Assembly (NCBI RefSeq): GCF_028583425.1
Contig: NC_072791.1
Coordinates: 192,176,311-192,240,310 of the forward strand
DNA from: Eublepharis macularius
Lineage: Eukaryota > Chordata > Lepidosauria > Squamata > Eublepharidae
DNA length: 64,000 nucleotides
Direction: 5' to 3'
Shown: piece after piece, positions 1 to 11,866 of the stretch
How positions within the stretch are numbered: position 1 is the first letter of the stretch
Layout of the letters: each line of letters starts with the position of its first letter
Made by a program: the position numbers and the translations under genes
Notes under the pieces: generated by a model
Seen by the model: only the letters and a program-made list of their open reading frames with translations
Databases searched by the model: none
What the model was told of the DNA's origin: nothing

Positions 1-1118
1 ACACAGAAACATCAGTTAATAATTAACAAGTCTATATTTTTCCTGGGTAGTTATTTGTAAGTATACAGTATAGTGCAGGGGTCCTGAATCCCTTTGAAAC
101 TGCAGACACCTTTGGAATTTTGAGAGGGGGTGGCAAGTACTTCCCCAAAATGGCCACTGCAAGAGGTGGAGCTGAAGCTAAAATGGCTGTTGGAGAAAGG
201 GGCAAAACAGAATGCCCTCCACTCTCGCTTTGCCAAGGGGGATTAAAAAGAGATGAAAAAAAGCCTGAGGGGAAGATGGAGGGATTAGAAAGAGTGCCTG
301 AAGGAACCACAATCCTCGGTCCTTACCAGTCCTCCTCATCCACAAGTGGCTGGAAACCCTTTCATCTAATGAGGGTTGACAGTCACAAGTCCTGCCTATT
401 TTCTGAAAATCTTGGCAGGGAAGTACTGCCAGGCACCACATTGAGGATTCTTGGTATAGCGTTATGAGGAACATGTCGTATTTGGGGGGCATTATGCAGA
501 GGCAAATCCAAATTTGCTATCAGGCCTCCCTGAGCCACATGCTCAGTTCACCTTGTTCCTCCTCCTCCCCTCCTGGCTTCCTGCAGTAGAGTTACAGCCC
601 ATGTTTGGGTCCCCACCCCAGAGCCTGAGAACTTCTCTTCCTATGAGTGATATAAATATGAGGTATTGAGTCCTTGACTCCCTGTGAGTTCAACACATAG
701 CTACTTGGAAATGTTTCATTGATTTATTTCCAGGTATGTTTTAAGGTTTAGAGTGCCAGTCTGCTGATGAGATAAATTAATCTGAAGTACAGTTTGAGTT
801 TCTCAGTGTTTTTAAAAAAATCAATTTTTCCTCTTGGAAGAAAGAGGCAGTATTTCTTTAGTGCCTGGTGTTGTAGTAACCAGTCAAATACTGTAAAGAA
901 ACCCTCCTTCGCATTGGAATGCTAGATATGCCCAGTGCAGCCCATTCATTTAATGACAACAAATGAAGTTGAAGAGGAATGCAAACCATTTTCCTCAGCC
1001 AAGGAATCCTTTCTGCTTTTTATTTTGCTGGACCTTTTGCAATGCATTGGGCTTACCCTGAAGGTCCTATCTAGAACTACAGTTCAAGACCTGGGAAGTA
1101 GTCGGTGGAATTGAGGCG

Positions 1119-1303
1119 GGCCTGTAGATCAGTGGCCAGAGCATCTGCTTTGCATGCTGAAGATCCCAGGCTCAATCGTTGGCCTTTCCACTTAAAGGTT
1201 TGAGTGGCAGGTGATGTGAAAGATCTGAGTAGCTACTGGAAGTCGGAGTCGACAGTTCTGGCCTTGATAGACAAAGGATCTGACTCAATAAGGCAGCTTC
1301 ATG
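1119..1303 (+). repeat. tRNA-derived SINE
   Basis: The head reads like a tRNA: an A-box-like stretch (gatcagtggccagagc), then a tRNA-like anticodon arm (ctgctttgcatgc) and a degenerate B box (ccaggctcaatcg). The body continues with a 'ggtgatgtgaaagatct' segment and ends in 'aaggcagcttcatg'. Two related copies in this window, 58395-58598 (minus) and 58738-58900 (plus), share head and body. Divergence is high, so this is an old copy. It is not a tRNA gene, because the acceptor stem does not close. Confidence 0.75.
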
Positions 1304-2821
1304 TATTGATATATGTTCAGAAAAGGAGAGCTGGAAAGAACAAGCTTAGGGGAAGAAACTTAGGAACTAGTGTTCCTAAGGTGTTTCTTACCAGGTTTAT
1401 GCAAGAAAGCAAAAGTACGCTTAGCAAAACGAGCCACAAAACTTCTTGACTGAAAGGCATTGCGTGCCAAAAGTATACAGATATAAATGTAATTCATGGC
1501 ACAGTATGAATTTGTATTTTGCTTGCAAGTTAGAAAGTTTCTAAAAAGAGCATTTTTAGTTTTCTTTCAGGTTCCCCCCTCCCATCTCACAGTTTTTCCT
1601 TTCTGTATTTTATGGTTTGTTTTCATTGATTTAATTGGAAAGGGCTTTTGTTTTGAGTGAGGATATCTTAAAATAACATGGGATGGAGTCCCAGTTCCAC
1701 TGGAAGCAAATGGCAAAGCTCCCATTGATTTCAGTGGAGCCCAGATTTCATTAATGAACTTGGTAAAAAAGAAGAAGAAAAGCAGTGTTATAATGGGACG
1801 TTTCTTGAACTTAATGATTAATTTCTAATGTGTACTTATTCAACTAATGCTTATGACATAATGATATTTTAAACATTTATACAGCATCATTTATTAGGCA
1901 GAGACTCATTTTAGAGATTTTCTGTTATAAATAAGGGCCAAGCTATGTGTGACAAATGAAAAGCAGTCGTGAAGACTGAGGAATAGGGAACTCATATTTC
2001 CTTTATAGGTGAGAAAACAGCTGGTGTGTAGAGATTTTAAGCTTTAAGTAGCTCTTCACACCCATCCCTTCACTCTTCCCAATTTCAGTCAGGGTCTCCA
2101 AGGATGCTTTTTCAGTTTTTAAAAATCTGTTGTGTAAGACTTGTACAACTGTGCATCCCATGTAGTGTTTGTCCTCTAATCGTCAGCTCTATGGTAAAAT
2201 GTAGCACAAAAGTTAGTTTGGCCTAGGCAGTTGGAAAACTAGCACATGTTCATTTGGTTTATATAAACTTTGATGTGTCAGGAATGTTTATCAAATGTAC
2301 CAGATATTTGGAAGCTGCTTGGGCCCATGATGATCCCTGCCAGTGCAGATTGACAGCTCTTAGGATCATAATCAATGACATTGTCTAAAACGGCAGCTGG
2401 GGAACAAAAGTAACATGCAGGCTGATATCTAGCAGATTTTTTCCAGTGTCTGTGGTTGAAATGCTACTGCCATAAAGTGGAGTGGAAGCTGTTGGGTCTT
2501 GTACAAGCACCAAGTCAGGCCCCTAAACTAACAAGAAAAAGCAGTATGCAAAATCTGTTTGTTTAAAACGTTTTTACCCTGCATGTGCCCCAAATCAACT
2601 TACAATAGGAGAAAAATAGAAATAAAAATACTGTACAGTGCTGAGCTGCAGAAACCTGAAAGTACTGAAATACAGTAACAGGGACTCAGCTCATATACCA
2701 ATTTAAAGTAATCCAAAACAATTGTAGTGACAGCTGCCTTCCTGATCCAAGTGTACTATAAAGCTATGTCTTCTTGGAGGAATACAGCCTTATCCAAATC
2801 AGATTGGCTGAACTCAGCAGT

Positions 2822-4303
2822 AATTTAATTTAATTTAATTTATTATATTTATATTCCGCCCTCCCTGCTTTCGCAGGCTCTGGGCGGATAACAAATACAA
2901 ACATGTTTAAAAACATTTAAAAACATTAAATAATACATTTAAAAACATTTAAAAACATTAAATATAACAATTCATGCTGCATAGTGGTTCATACATGCCT
3001 CTGTGTTTGCATAGGGGTGATGGTTTAACCCCCCCTTCACAGGGGGGGCGGGCACTGCCCGGCGTTAGCCATATGCCTGGCGGAATAGCTCTGTCTTACA
3101 GGCCCGGCGAAATGCAAGCAAATCTTGCCGGGCCCTTGTCTCGCAAGACAGAGCATTCCACCAGGTCGGGGCCAGGACTGAAAAGGCCCTGGCCCTGGTT
3201 GACGCCAGGCGGGCCTCCCTAGGGCCAGGGACACTTAAAAGATGTTTTCCGCCAGAGCGGAGAGTCCTCCGGGGCTCATATGGTGAGAGACGGTCCCTCA
3301 GATACGTCGGTCCCAGTCCGCGTAGGGTTTTGTAGGTTAACACCAAAACCTTGAACCTGATTCGGTACTCCACTGGCAGCCAATGCAGCTGGCGTAGCAC
3401 CAGTGTAATATGCTCCCACAGCGGTGCTCCAGCAATGACCCGCGCTGCTGCATTCTGTACCAGCTGTAACCGCCGGATCAGGCCCATGGGAAGCCCAGCG
3501 TAGAGCGCGTTACAGTAATCCAACCTAGAGGTGACCATTGCTTGGACCACTGTAGTCATGTCACGGGGAGACAAATAAGGGGCAAGCTGCCTGGCCTGCT
3601 GAAGATAATAAAAGGAAGACCTGGCAACTGCAGTGATCTGGTCCTCCATCTTCAAGGAGGAATCCAGAATCACCCCCAGGCTCCTAACCCTCGGGGCCAG
3701 TGTAAGTGCTGCCCCATCAAGTATAGGAAGCCGAGGTCCCAAAGCCATCTCCCCACGACCCACATACAGGACCTCCGTCTTCGTGGGATTCAATTTCAGC
3801 CGACTTTGTCTCAACCAACCAGCCACAGCCTCAAAAGCACGCTCCAGGGCATCAGGGGCCGATCCAGGCTGCCCGTCCAACAACAGATAAAGCTGGGTGT
3901 CATCCGCGTATTGGTGACACCCAAGCCCGAAACTCCGCACCAGCTGGGCGAGGGGGTGCATATAGATATTAAATAATAATGGAGAGAGTATTGCTCCCTG
4001 TGGCACACCACAAACCAGTGGCCTACGAGATGACACCCTCTCCCCGAGCGCCACCCTCTGTCCCCGATCATGGAGAAAGGAGACCAGCCACTGCAGTGCT
4101 GTCCCCTGAATCCCCACATTGGCAAGGCGGTGGGTCAAAAGCTCATGATCGACCGTATCAAACGCTGCTGACAGATCCAGCAAAATCAGCAGTGCTGATC
4201 CGCCCTGATCCAGATGTCTGCGGAGATCGTCTGTGAGGGCGACCAACAATGTCTCGACCCCATGTCCCGGGCGGAAACCAGACTGGAAGGGGTCTAGAAA
4301 ACA
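2822..4303 (-). mobile_element. 5'-truncated L2/CR1-clade LINE
   Basis: On the minus strand a continuous reverse transcriptase reading frame (to 3065) is followed by a 3'UTR and an AT-rich tail of TTTAA-type repeats at about 2822-2842. The 3' terminal segment (ggcggaatataaatataa in minus orientation) resembles the 3' end shared by squamate L2/CR1 LINEs and the SINEs they mobilise. Homology starts abruptly near 4303 inside the RT domain, as expected for 5' truncation during target-primed reverse transcription. The element lies antisense to PSMD14 within its last intron. CR1 versus L2 assignment needs a phylogeny. Confidence 0.85.
3065..4303 (-). CDS. LINE ORF2 fragment: reverse transcriptase C-terminal two thirds
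   Basis: The frame is open for about 413 codons with no stop or frameshift. It begins within the RT fingers (a LDPFQSGFRPG-like motif near 4270-4300). It then shows LLILLDLSAAFDTVDHELL (RT motif A, catalytic Asp), GVPQGAILSPLLFNIYM (motif B), HQYADDTQLYLL (motif C, the YADD catalytic pair), a thumb segment, and the carboxy-terminal region typical of L2-like elements (SRLDYCNALYAGLP, LVQNAAARV, LHWLPVEYRIRFK). The endonuclease and ORF1 are missing through truncation, so it cannot move by itself. The undamaged frame suggests a fairly recent insertion. The first ATG at 4249 is only an internal methionine. Confidence 0.9.
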   Translation of the reverse strand, partial: CFLDPFQSGFRPGHGVETLLVALTDDLRRHLDQGGSALLILLDLSAAFDTVDHELLTHRLANVGIQGTALQWLVSFLHDRGQRVALGERVSSRRPLVCGVPQGAILSPLLFNIYMHPLAQLVRSFGLGCHQYADDTQLYLLLDGQPGSAPDALERAFEAVAGWLRQSRLKLNPTKTEVLYVGRGEMALGPRLPILDGAALTLAPRVRSLGVILDSSLKMEDQITAVARSSFYYLQQARQLAPYLSPRDMTTVVQAMVTSRLDYCNALYAGLPMGLIRRLQLVQNAAARVIAGAPLWEHITLVLRQLHWLPVEYRIRFKVLVLTYKTLRGLGPTYLRDRLSPYEPRRTLRSGGKHLLSVPGPREARLASTRARAFSVLAPTWWNALSCETRARQDLLAFRRACKTELFRQAYG

Positions 4304-5034
4304 GTAAACAGCACCTCTATCTTGTCTGGATTAAACTCCAGTTTACCACAGTACTATAAAATCAGTGTTGTGTATTTTATTCAAAACAGCCAAGGACCAT
4401 TGTTTTCAGACTTCAGGAGGGCTGTTCACAGTGACCCTAATCTAGAACCTTATGTATATTCCAAGGGAGAGTCCATAGAATTCTTGGTCAAAGCAGATCT
4501 TTCCATTCCGTTAAATTCCTTTTTGCACACTGAGCTTCCCAGCAGAGGGATGGGGGAAGCTCCTGGTGACCATCCAGACACTCTATAGCCGCAAGTCAGA
4601 TCAGGGGCTGGTCACACACACTCACCCTGACCTACCTCACAAGGTTGCCGGAAGAATAAAATGGAAATAAAAGAACTTTGGATCCCCATTGAGGGGAAGA
4701 GGCAGGGTGTGAAGAAAATGAAAAAAAAAATCCCACCTAGCCGGGGGCATATGTGGAAAAATGCTTCAAGAACTTCAAAATACCATTCTCTTGCATATCA
4801 GTAACTAAGACTCCATTCAGTTGATATAAACAAAATGGTGTCTCCATCAGTAACAATAAAGTCTTACTAAGAATTTTACGAGAAACTACAGCTAGCATAA
4901 AAGAAATTGGAGTTGTAATGGCTTACAAGTCTTTTCAGTCATCAATTAGAAACTTAGAACAGACAATTACAAGCATGATTGTAGAATAGGAGTATGATAA
5001 TTCCTATAAATAACATCCTCTGTTTATATTTTAG

Positions 5035-5133
<99 letters not shown>

Positions 5134-5675
5134 CAACTCTTTTGCTCGCCAACACTGTTTTCTTTCTGTAATCATCCATTGTTTCAAGCACTGAGACTAA
5201 GATAAATTTGGATGTCAAAGACATCTGGCATTTGCAGTCTAAGAGCAGCACTATAACACCTTTCCATTTTTGTTGTGCAGTTACTTTGGGGTGTTTTTTT
5301 TAAAAAAAAAAATTCTGAAATCTTCACAAACTCCAACACAGTTCAAGACCACCAAGTTGGAAAATGTGTGTTATGTTTTCACTTAATATTTGAAGGGAAA
5401 TTAGCAGTACATATATATTGATGGTTGCTACGTACATAATTTTTTTAAAAACCCTGTAACCCATTTAGTGTTCTGGTGGTTTTGTTCATAAATTGGAAGA
5501 AAAGGTTGGCACAGCTGTACAAAATTCATGCTGAGAACATATATCAGTAAGTTGGCTCTTTATGAATGAAATCTGGATTCTTGTGGCATAGGTGTGATTC
5601 TGAAAAAAAAAATCCTTCAGTCTTAAGAAACAACTTGGTTTTAAGCTTTACAATAAACACAGTTTCATTGGTTTA
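5134..5675 (+). other. PSMD14: PSMD14 3' untranslated region (end inferred)
   Basis: AT-rich sequence follows the TAA stop. The first canonical AATAAA downstream is at 5652-5657, so cleavage is expected about 10-25 bases later. No open reading frame or repeat is evident. The exact end is not visible from sequence. Confidence 0.65.
5652..5657 (+). terminator. PSMD14: PSMD14 poly(A) signal AATAAA
   Basis: Canonical hexamer (ttacAATAAAcac) 519 bases after the stop codon, followed by a T/G-rich stretch (agtttcattggtttagg) suited to be the downstream element. Confidence 0.65.
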
Positions 5676-5733
5676 GGAAGAACAGAGAACATAATCCAGG
5701 TTTGTTTACACATCATCACAGATCTCTCCCAAG

Positions 5734-6452
5734 TAGGGGTGTGCAGGGCCAGGTCGCTTCTGGTTTACCCTAAGCTGGAAAACAATTTGGGAATACCATA
5801 ATTCCAGAGCAGCAAGCCACTTCAGAATTATGGTATTTTACTCGCTTTGGTATGCTCCGTAAATATTCAGAGCATACTGAAGTGACACCCCCACCTCCCA
5901 CCGCCCTGGGGCAACCCATCCACCCCCACCCACTTACCTTGTGCTGGAGGGGGAGGGAGATCAGCAGCAACATTGCTCAGTGGCAGCAGCGTTGCCCAGT
6001 GGCGGCAGCGGCAGCGGCATTGCTCCTCAGCTGTGGCGTCGCCTGGCAGCAGCAGCAGCATCAACAACATCATCACTCCTTGGCCGCAGCAGCCGCATCA
6101 CCCAGCAGCCGCATCACCCGGCGGCGGCTGCAGCAGCAGCGTTGCTCCTTGGTGGCTGCGGCACTCGGTTGCGGCGTTACTCGGCGCCAGCCACAGTGGC
6201 CACATTGCTTAGCCACGGCACTCGGTCGCAGCGGCAGCCTGGAGCCAGCTGGCTTCCCTGCCGCCGCCGCCGCTGCTGCTGCCACCACAGCAGGGAGGGC
6301 CAGAGCCACCACTGACCACAGGGCCAAGGTAAGTGGGGGTGGGGGGCTGTTTTTTATGCATGCTGGCCCCAATCTGGAAATTCCAAATCTTTACGGATCG
6401 GATCCGATTTGGGAATTTTTCCCGAATCGGATATCCAAACCGCACACCCCTA
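5734..6452. mobile_element. hAT-type non-autonomous DNA transposon (MITE), 719 bp
   Basis: The element starts TAGGGGTGTGC and ends with its exact reverse complement GCACACCCCTA. It is flanked by a perfect 8-bp target duplication CTCCCAAG at 5726-5733 and 6453-6460. An 8-bp duplication and a YAGGGGTG-type terminus are hallmarks of the hAT superfamily. The interior (about 5960-6320) is very GC-rich with imperfect GCA/GCC/GCG trinucleotide repetition, which produces long Ala/Gln/Ser-rich chance frames on both strands. Near the right end is a self-complementary stretch (ccgatttgggaa/ttcccgaatcgg) at 6400-6429. No transposase is encoded. Confidence 0.88.
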
Positions 6453-6460
6453 CTCCCAAG

Positions 6461-9400
6461 TTTTATGCAGCAACTGAAAAGGAAGTATCACAAACCCTAG
6501 GATGTGGCAGAGGAGTCAGTCTTATGTAAAATGCTTGCAAGAACCTGGAAAACAAATCATGAAACTGGTCAGTGTCCAGTGATAGTACTCTGCACTCTAA
6601 TATGAGGATATATGGGTTCATTATTTTCCCCCTCAGTCTTTGAAAGAGTATGTGTGATGCTCAGTTTGATTTCAGAATACAATCTCACCTGCAGGGCACA
6701 GGTGTATAAAGAGACATCTGGTAACAAACATAGCAGTGCATTTCTTCTAGGTTAGAGATGTAAATCTTCCGGACATTTTGAAGTGCATTGCATTGCTATC
6801 AGTATACAGCTGTGTGCCTTGTTGGTTATCAGATATATTGTACCATTACACCAGTGCAATTTGTAGGCATTCAGTACTGCTCGAAACATCATGTAATCTG
6901 GCTAACAGCGATACATACTACTAGGCAGAAGGTTACAGTTCCTCAGCCAAGTAGCCATAATTTGGGCGATCCCTAAACTCAGACCAAATGTGGTTAATCA
7001 TCAGGCGCACGTGCCTGTATCTCTGTATCTCTCGCTGGTTCCACCAAGTTCCTTTTTCAAGTTCTAAAGGACTGGATCCAAATGGATTTCACAAACTACT
7101 TTGAAAAGCTCCTAACTTCCATAAATGGATTGTTCAGTGTGCTAATACACTTGCAAAGTCACAAATCTTTTTCCTTAAAGTGACTTCTGTGTAAATTCTC
7201 CTCATATTCTTGGGAGGTATATAAGAAAATAGTCACGGTTTAAAACGTGCTGCTTTCACTCCCATTTGCGGGGGGAAATAATAAAAAGAACTACCTTGTG
7301 CTAACACACCACTTGTCTTCTCTGGTAACAGGGTGTTTGTGGTTGCAAGGGAAATATTTCTTGCAAAATGCAGGCAGTTCTTACGGTTTTCACTAAGCCT
7401 TGCCTTAGAAGAATTTCCAATCAAAAAATAAGAATGACTGGACAAGTTTCATTCAAGCTGTTTCAGCAAATCCATACTGGATGGGCTTTAAGTTCCTTCT
7501 GTTCAGTTCCTCTGTAAGAAGTTCTAACAGTTTCCTGTGTATTAGAAAGATCTACTCATTAATCTACCTCTAAGGACTCTGATGGGCACAATAAGACCAA
7601 ACCTAGAGATACATTAATTGGCAAGCAGATGCTAACGAAATTTGTTTAATAGTGTTAACAGTTGGCTGTGTTAACATGAACGTTCCTTAGGCCTGACCTC
7701 TATTGTGTATTTTTCCTTGGCAGAACGCGTTTCTCTTCACTACGCTCTTCTTGTTCTGCCAAAGATCATGTGTATATTGAATAATATAGATGTGAGTTTG
7801 GATTTGAGGAAAAGCATAAAAGTAAACATGAAAAAATAGATGATTTCTTCAAATAGCTTGTATGCCAAATTCTCTTCTTGAAATTTTTGGAGCTGCTGCT
7901 AATGGGATGTCTTTGCTGGCAGAATGGCTCAGATCCTGGGAAAGAATGATCATATGGACCCTGCTAATACTCCAAGAATGCAATCCTCCGCAGAGTTACT
8001 GCCTCATATGTCTATTGAATATTTTAGCAGTCTTAGAAGGGTATAAATCTATGTGGGATGGTACTATAAGAGTGCAGTCCTAAGCAGTTACACCCTTCTA
8101 AACTAATTGACTACATTGGACTTAGAAGAGGGTAACTTGTTAGGATGGCATTGTTAATGTAATAGTACATTCCATATCATCATCATCATGTCTGGAATAG
8201 CCTCAGTATCTTCTCTCTCCCCAATATGACTGAGCTAAAGGAACTGAGAGAATACATCTGGGGCTCTGCTAACCCAGGGTTTTATGCAGGGGTGGGGGCC
8301 TACCAGCAGATGTGGCCCTCTCAGGAAAGACCTTTTGGTCTAACTTCTTGGGAACTCTTGCTCTTGGTGTACGAGAAAGAAGCTAGTTTTAGGATTGCTT
8401 TCAGCTGGGCCATTGAACATCTCTGCTGCTGCGTTAATTCTATCTAGAAACAGTTTCTAGTGTCTTCTAAATTCCAGCCATGAAACTGGGTAGGGAAAGA
8501 GGTAAGTTGAATATTATCAAGTAAATATTATCAGAGTTCTGCATATTTTTGAACTTCCGAGAGTCTTCTGACTAGTACTATGGAACACCCTCTTTACCTT
8601 TCCTCTGAAACCTGCCCCCACACACTTGTTTTTAAAAGTAATTCTATATTTTTAATGACAGGATATTTTAATAGTATTCATCAGAGAATACTTCAGTTAA
8701 TTTTGTTACTACCAAGCCTCGGGCCATTTGAAAAAATTAAAAAGAAAATGTGCTAAATTCGCAAGCATTTATAGCAGTCTCAGCAGCAAGATGTCTATAT
8801 AAAATTGCTTCTTCACTGTGGAGTCAAAGTATAATGCTATTTAATTAGAAATAATCCTCATGAGATTGTAGCCACAGAAATGTATCAAACTTTGTGGTAC
8901 AATTCATACAAAGAAGCTATCAGATACACTGTTTGTGTTTCTTTTTGATTTAACTATTTTTGAAATATCTTTCCTGGTAAATGCAGGGTTAATAGATCAC
9001 CCCTTGCCTTCAGCACGGATAATAACATGAAACAGCTCTGTGGGCTAGACTAAAGCCCTGTCTTCTTTAGTGGTCAGCCCAGAAAGAACACAATTCCAAG
9101 CCAATAATACATCTCTGTGTTCTTTGCTTCAGTAGGGAACTGTTTATACTTAAATCTCCCTCACTGCAAAATAGGTCCTTCATTTGGCAGGGTTGAGCAC
9201 AAAGATTTTTCTCTAAAAAGTATTCTGATCTAAGTGGAACATCTTTATGAATGTTGGTAGATTGTCTCTCTTATTTGGTAATGTATTTTAAAATATGTTT
9301 CATAGAAGTTTTGGTGTGATAAAAAGGTGTTTTTAAATCTCACTGATGTCAGTGGGACAGCATAGATCCTTTGGAACAAGGGAAGCAAGTCCCATTGAAC

Positions 9401-10531
9401 ACAGTGGGCTTGCTTTCAGGAAACAGCATGTTTGTCATTTATACAATTTCAGCTCAGTCCTAAGCATTTGTTGAGATCAACCGGGTGAAGAGTTCTGTAA
9501 GTACACACACAATTGCAGTCACATTTATTTCAATGACATGTCTAATGTTCACTACACTGCATAGTTTAACACTGTAATTGTGTGAGGGGGTGCCTTTTGT
9601 ATTGTTTCATCCATTTTAGTTTAATTAATCAATTTTAGTTCTGCCTCATTTAAAAGGCTTTCTGACTTGTACCAAGTGTATATTGAATATACTGTTGTTA
9701 CAGGCATGATTTAGGCAGCCAATCTTATGGAATATTTTATTTAGAGGACTTTTTTTAAATCCAGAGGACATTCCTACCCTATATTCCCTATCCAGAAAGT
9801 GGGAGTTCTGATACTTCACAGAAAACACTTGCTTTGGTATAGTCCCACAGTACCAGATGCAGAGACCAGATTTTCAACCGGTTGTCCAAATACCTCATGT
9901 GAACCATTGATAACAGCCCTCTTAATAAAGGAGGATACACTTTATTTCTTACTAGACAGAGACAATATGGGTTTCACTCAATCTTAGCTAATTTCCCTGT
10001 TTACTGCAATCTGAGTCCCATACGGCTTTTGTCCATGCAGGTCCCATGATCCTCAGAGTTGCCTTTTTGGTAACTTGTGGCAATCATCCCCCAAAGTCCC
10101 ACCTCCCTCCCAGAGCTCTGAACCAATCCTTATGATTTTAGCCTTATGCAAATCCAAGTGCTTGTCAGCCAACCAGAGCCCATGGAACCCCACCAGATGG
10201 GACAGAGTGAGCAAGACTTAGTTTCAAAGAGGGAAAAGCTTTTTCCCTCAGAGGGAGACTTGGAGGCTCTGGGTAAAAGCATCAGCTTAGCCAGGGTTTT
10301 TGTTTAGGATTTTTTGTTTTGGGGTAGGTTTAGGGAAGAACGTTTATTTTTAGGTGATAAGTCTGATGGTAAAAGCCAGAAGCACTGAATCTACCTAGTC
10401 AGTTTTTGAGAACCAGAGGTAAAAATAGACACCTCTGAGGGAATCTGCATTTTGGTAACCAGGTCTAACCTGAGGTAAAGGTTCTGAGGGAAGGAGGCAA
10501 GAATCTCACCTGGTATTTACCCATTTAAACT
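6461..10531. other. PSMD14-TBR1 intergenic DNA, mostly unassigned
   Basis: AT-rich spacer without a convincing gene. A fragment of the 'cctaagcagttac' fold-back repeat lies near 8070-8130, and a diverged 'cccattgaacacagtggg' fragment lies near 9390-9412. Short open frames here have no recognisable domain or codon structure. Confidence 0.5.
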
Positions 10532-10830
10532 GGAACATACACTGAGGAGCGTGTGGTGCAGAGTAGTAAGCTGCAGTACTGCGGCCAAAGCTCTGCTCAC
10601 GACCTGAGTTTGATCCTGGCAGAAGACGGGTTCAAGTAGCTGGATCAAGGTTGACTCAGCCTTCCATCCTTCCAAGGTCGGGGAAAAGGAGTACCCAGTT
10701 TCCTGGGATAAAGTGTAGATGACTGGGGAAGGCAATGGCAAACCACCCCATAAAAATTCTTCCAAGAAGTTGTGATGTCCCCCCATGGGTCAGTAATGAC
10801 TCGGTGCTTGCATAGGGGATCTTTACTACC
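10532..10830 (+). repeat. Sauria-type SINE (tRNA head, BovB-like tail)
   Basis: After a conserved leader (ggaacatacactgaggagc), the head has tRNA-like boxes (gtggtgcagagtagtaagc and a GAGTTTGATCC B box). The body follows (gttgactcagccttccatcc, gtacccagtttcctggg), then a conserved segment 'gactggggaaggcaatggca'. The tail 'catgggtcagtaatgactcg' and 'gtgcttgcataggggat' is the BovB/RTE-like 3' end that pairs these SINEs with BovB LINEs. This family is specific to squamates and is the best single taxonomic marker in the window. Confidence 0.88.
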
Positions 10831-11639
10831 TTATGTAACACACTGTTGAATACCAGTTTTTTCTGTTCAATAAAATGTGTTTTGCCTTCACCTTTATCTT
10901 GTCTGTTTAGTAAAATATTTAGTAAATGGAGGACTGAATTTATCTCATAAATACATCCAATATTGTTTTAAACATACCTGAAGAAGAGATGGGGCATGCC
11001 GTTCACAGGCTCGCAACACTTCATCATAAACTTACGTCATTCATTCTCATGAATGTGGGTTGATGATTCAAAGATGAATGGAGGCTAATGGGAAGGTCCG
11101 TTTCAGATGGGCTCCAGGCAGTGACAGAGGACCCTGAAGGGTTTCTATACAACAACATCCTAAACACAAAACGAAGCCCAGCTTATAGATGCTTCAGAGC
11201 TTCATCTTATTCAGCCTCCTTCAACTGCCACAGACCCCCTCCTCCCTTTTTACCAGCAAAAAGTTGTTTGGATCCTCCTGTATCTCATAGGGTTGTGAGG
11301 GCAGCACACAATGAGGGCCTTGGTGGAAGGGGGTGGATCTCCTGGAAATGTTTTGGTGCAATACTGCTGAAAATTCATTGTTAAAGAACACTAACCATTC
11401 CCAGAGGTCCCTTGGGAAAAGTCATGACTATTTAAACCAGCAGAGTAGCTATATCCTCCTGTGTTCTCTCATCCCTCAGCAGCTTATTCCTCTTTGAACA
11501 TCAGGGATGACTTTATCTTTCATCATTAATACCATGCTTGTTGGTCAGTAGTTATCCATTGGATTTGGTCTGTGGAAAGAATAGACATGGAGTGGTACAG
11601 ATCTGATTGGTGTGATTTGTGATCCATCCATTTAGTTTA
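10831..11639. other. Unassigned intergenic DNA
   Basis: No coding exon, RNA gene or recognised repeat. An AATAAA at 10870 has no associated transcript structure that I can see. Confidence 0.4.
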
Positions 11640-11866
11640 ATGAATTGATTAGTACATTTAAATCCTGTCCTTTCTCTAAGGAGCTTAGGGCAGCATAGCT
11701 CAGCCTCCCTTTCCTCCATTTTACCCCCACAACGATCTTGTGAAGTAGGTTGGGGTGGAATGGTGAATGTCCTAAAGTTGCTTCTTAAGCTTTATGGCAG
11801 AGTGGCGATTTTAACCTGGCTTTCCCAGATCCTAGTCCAACAGATGAGCCAGCTACACCATACTGT
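11640..11866 (-). repeat. tRNA-derived SINE with L2/CR1-like tail, old copy
   Basis: Read on the minus strand it begins with a tRNA-like head (atggtgtagctggctcatc), a block corresponding to the 'actctgccataaagctt' body, then 'cctacttcacaagatcgttg', and ends in a tail with 'aggatttaaatg'. Organisation matches the better preserved copies at 43950 and 52236 but divergence is high. Confidence 0.6.

Larger units (their letters stand above)
1..5034 (+). other. PSMD14: Part of the last intron of PSMD14 (upstream exons outside window)
   Basis: The acceptor at 5033-5034 opens the terminal PSMD14 exon, so the sequence to its left is intronic. I looked for the preceding exon, whose encoded peptide should end in a KNVGKQ-like sequence, and did not find it; it is presumably upstream of base 1. 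The intron contains a tRNA-derived SINE near 1.1 kb and an L2-like LINE at 2.8-4.3 kb. The rest (1-1118, 1304-2821, 4304-5034) is AT-rich and shows no feature I can name, apart from short scattered fragments resembling the fold-back repeat seen elsewhere in the window. Confidence 0.75.

Noticed and set aside
5852..6529. Ala/Gln/Ser-rich open frames on both strands
   Set aside because: They lie inside the hAT MITE and exist in several frames at once because the GC-rich trinucleotide core lacks stop codons. No domain, start context or splice site.
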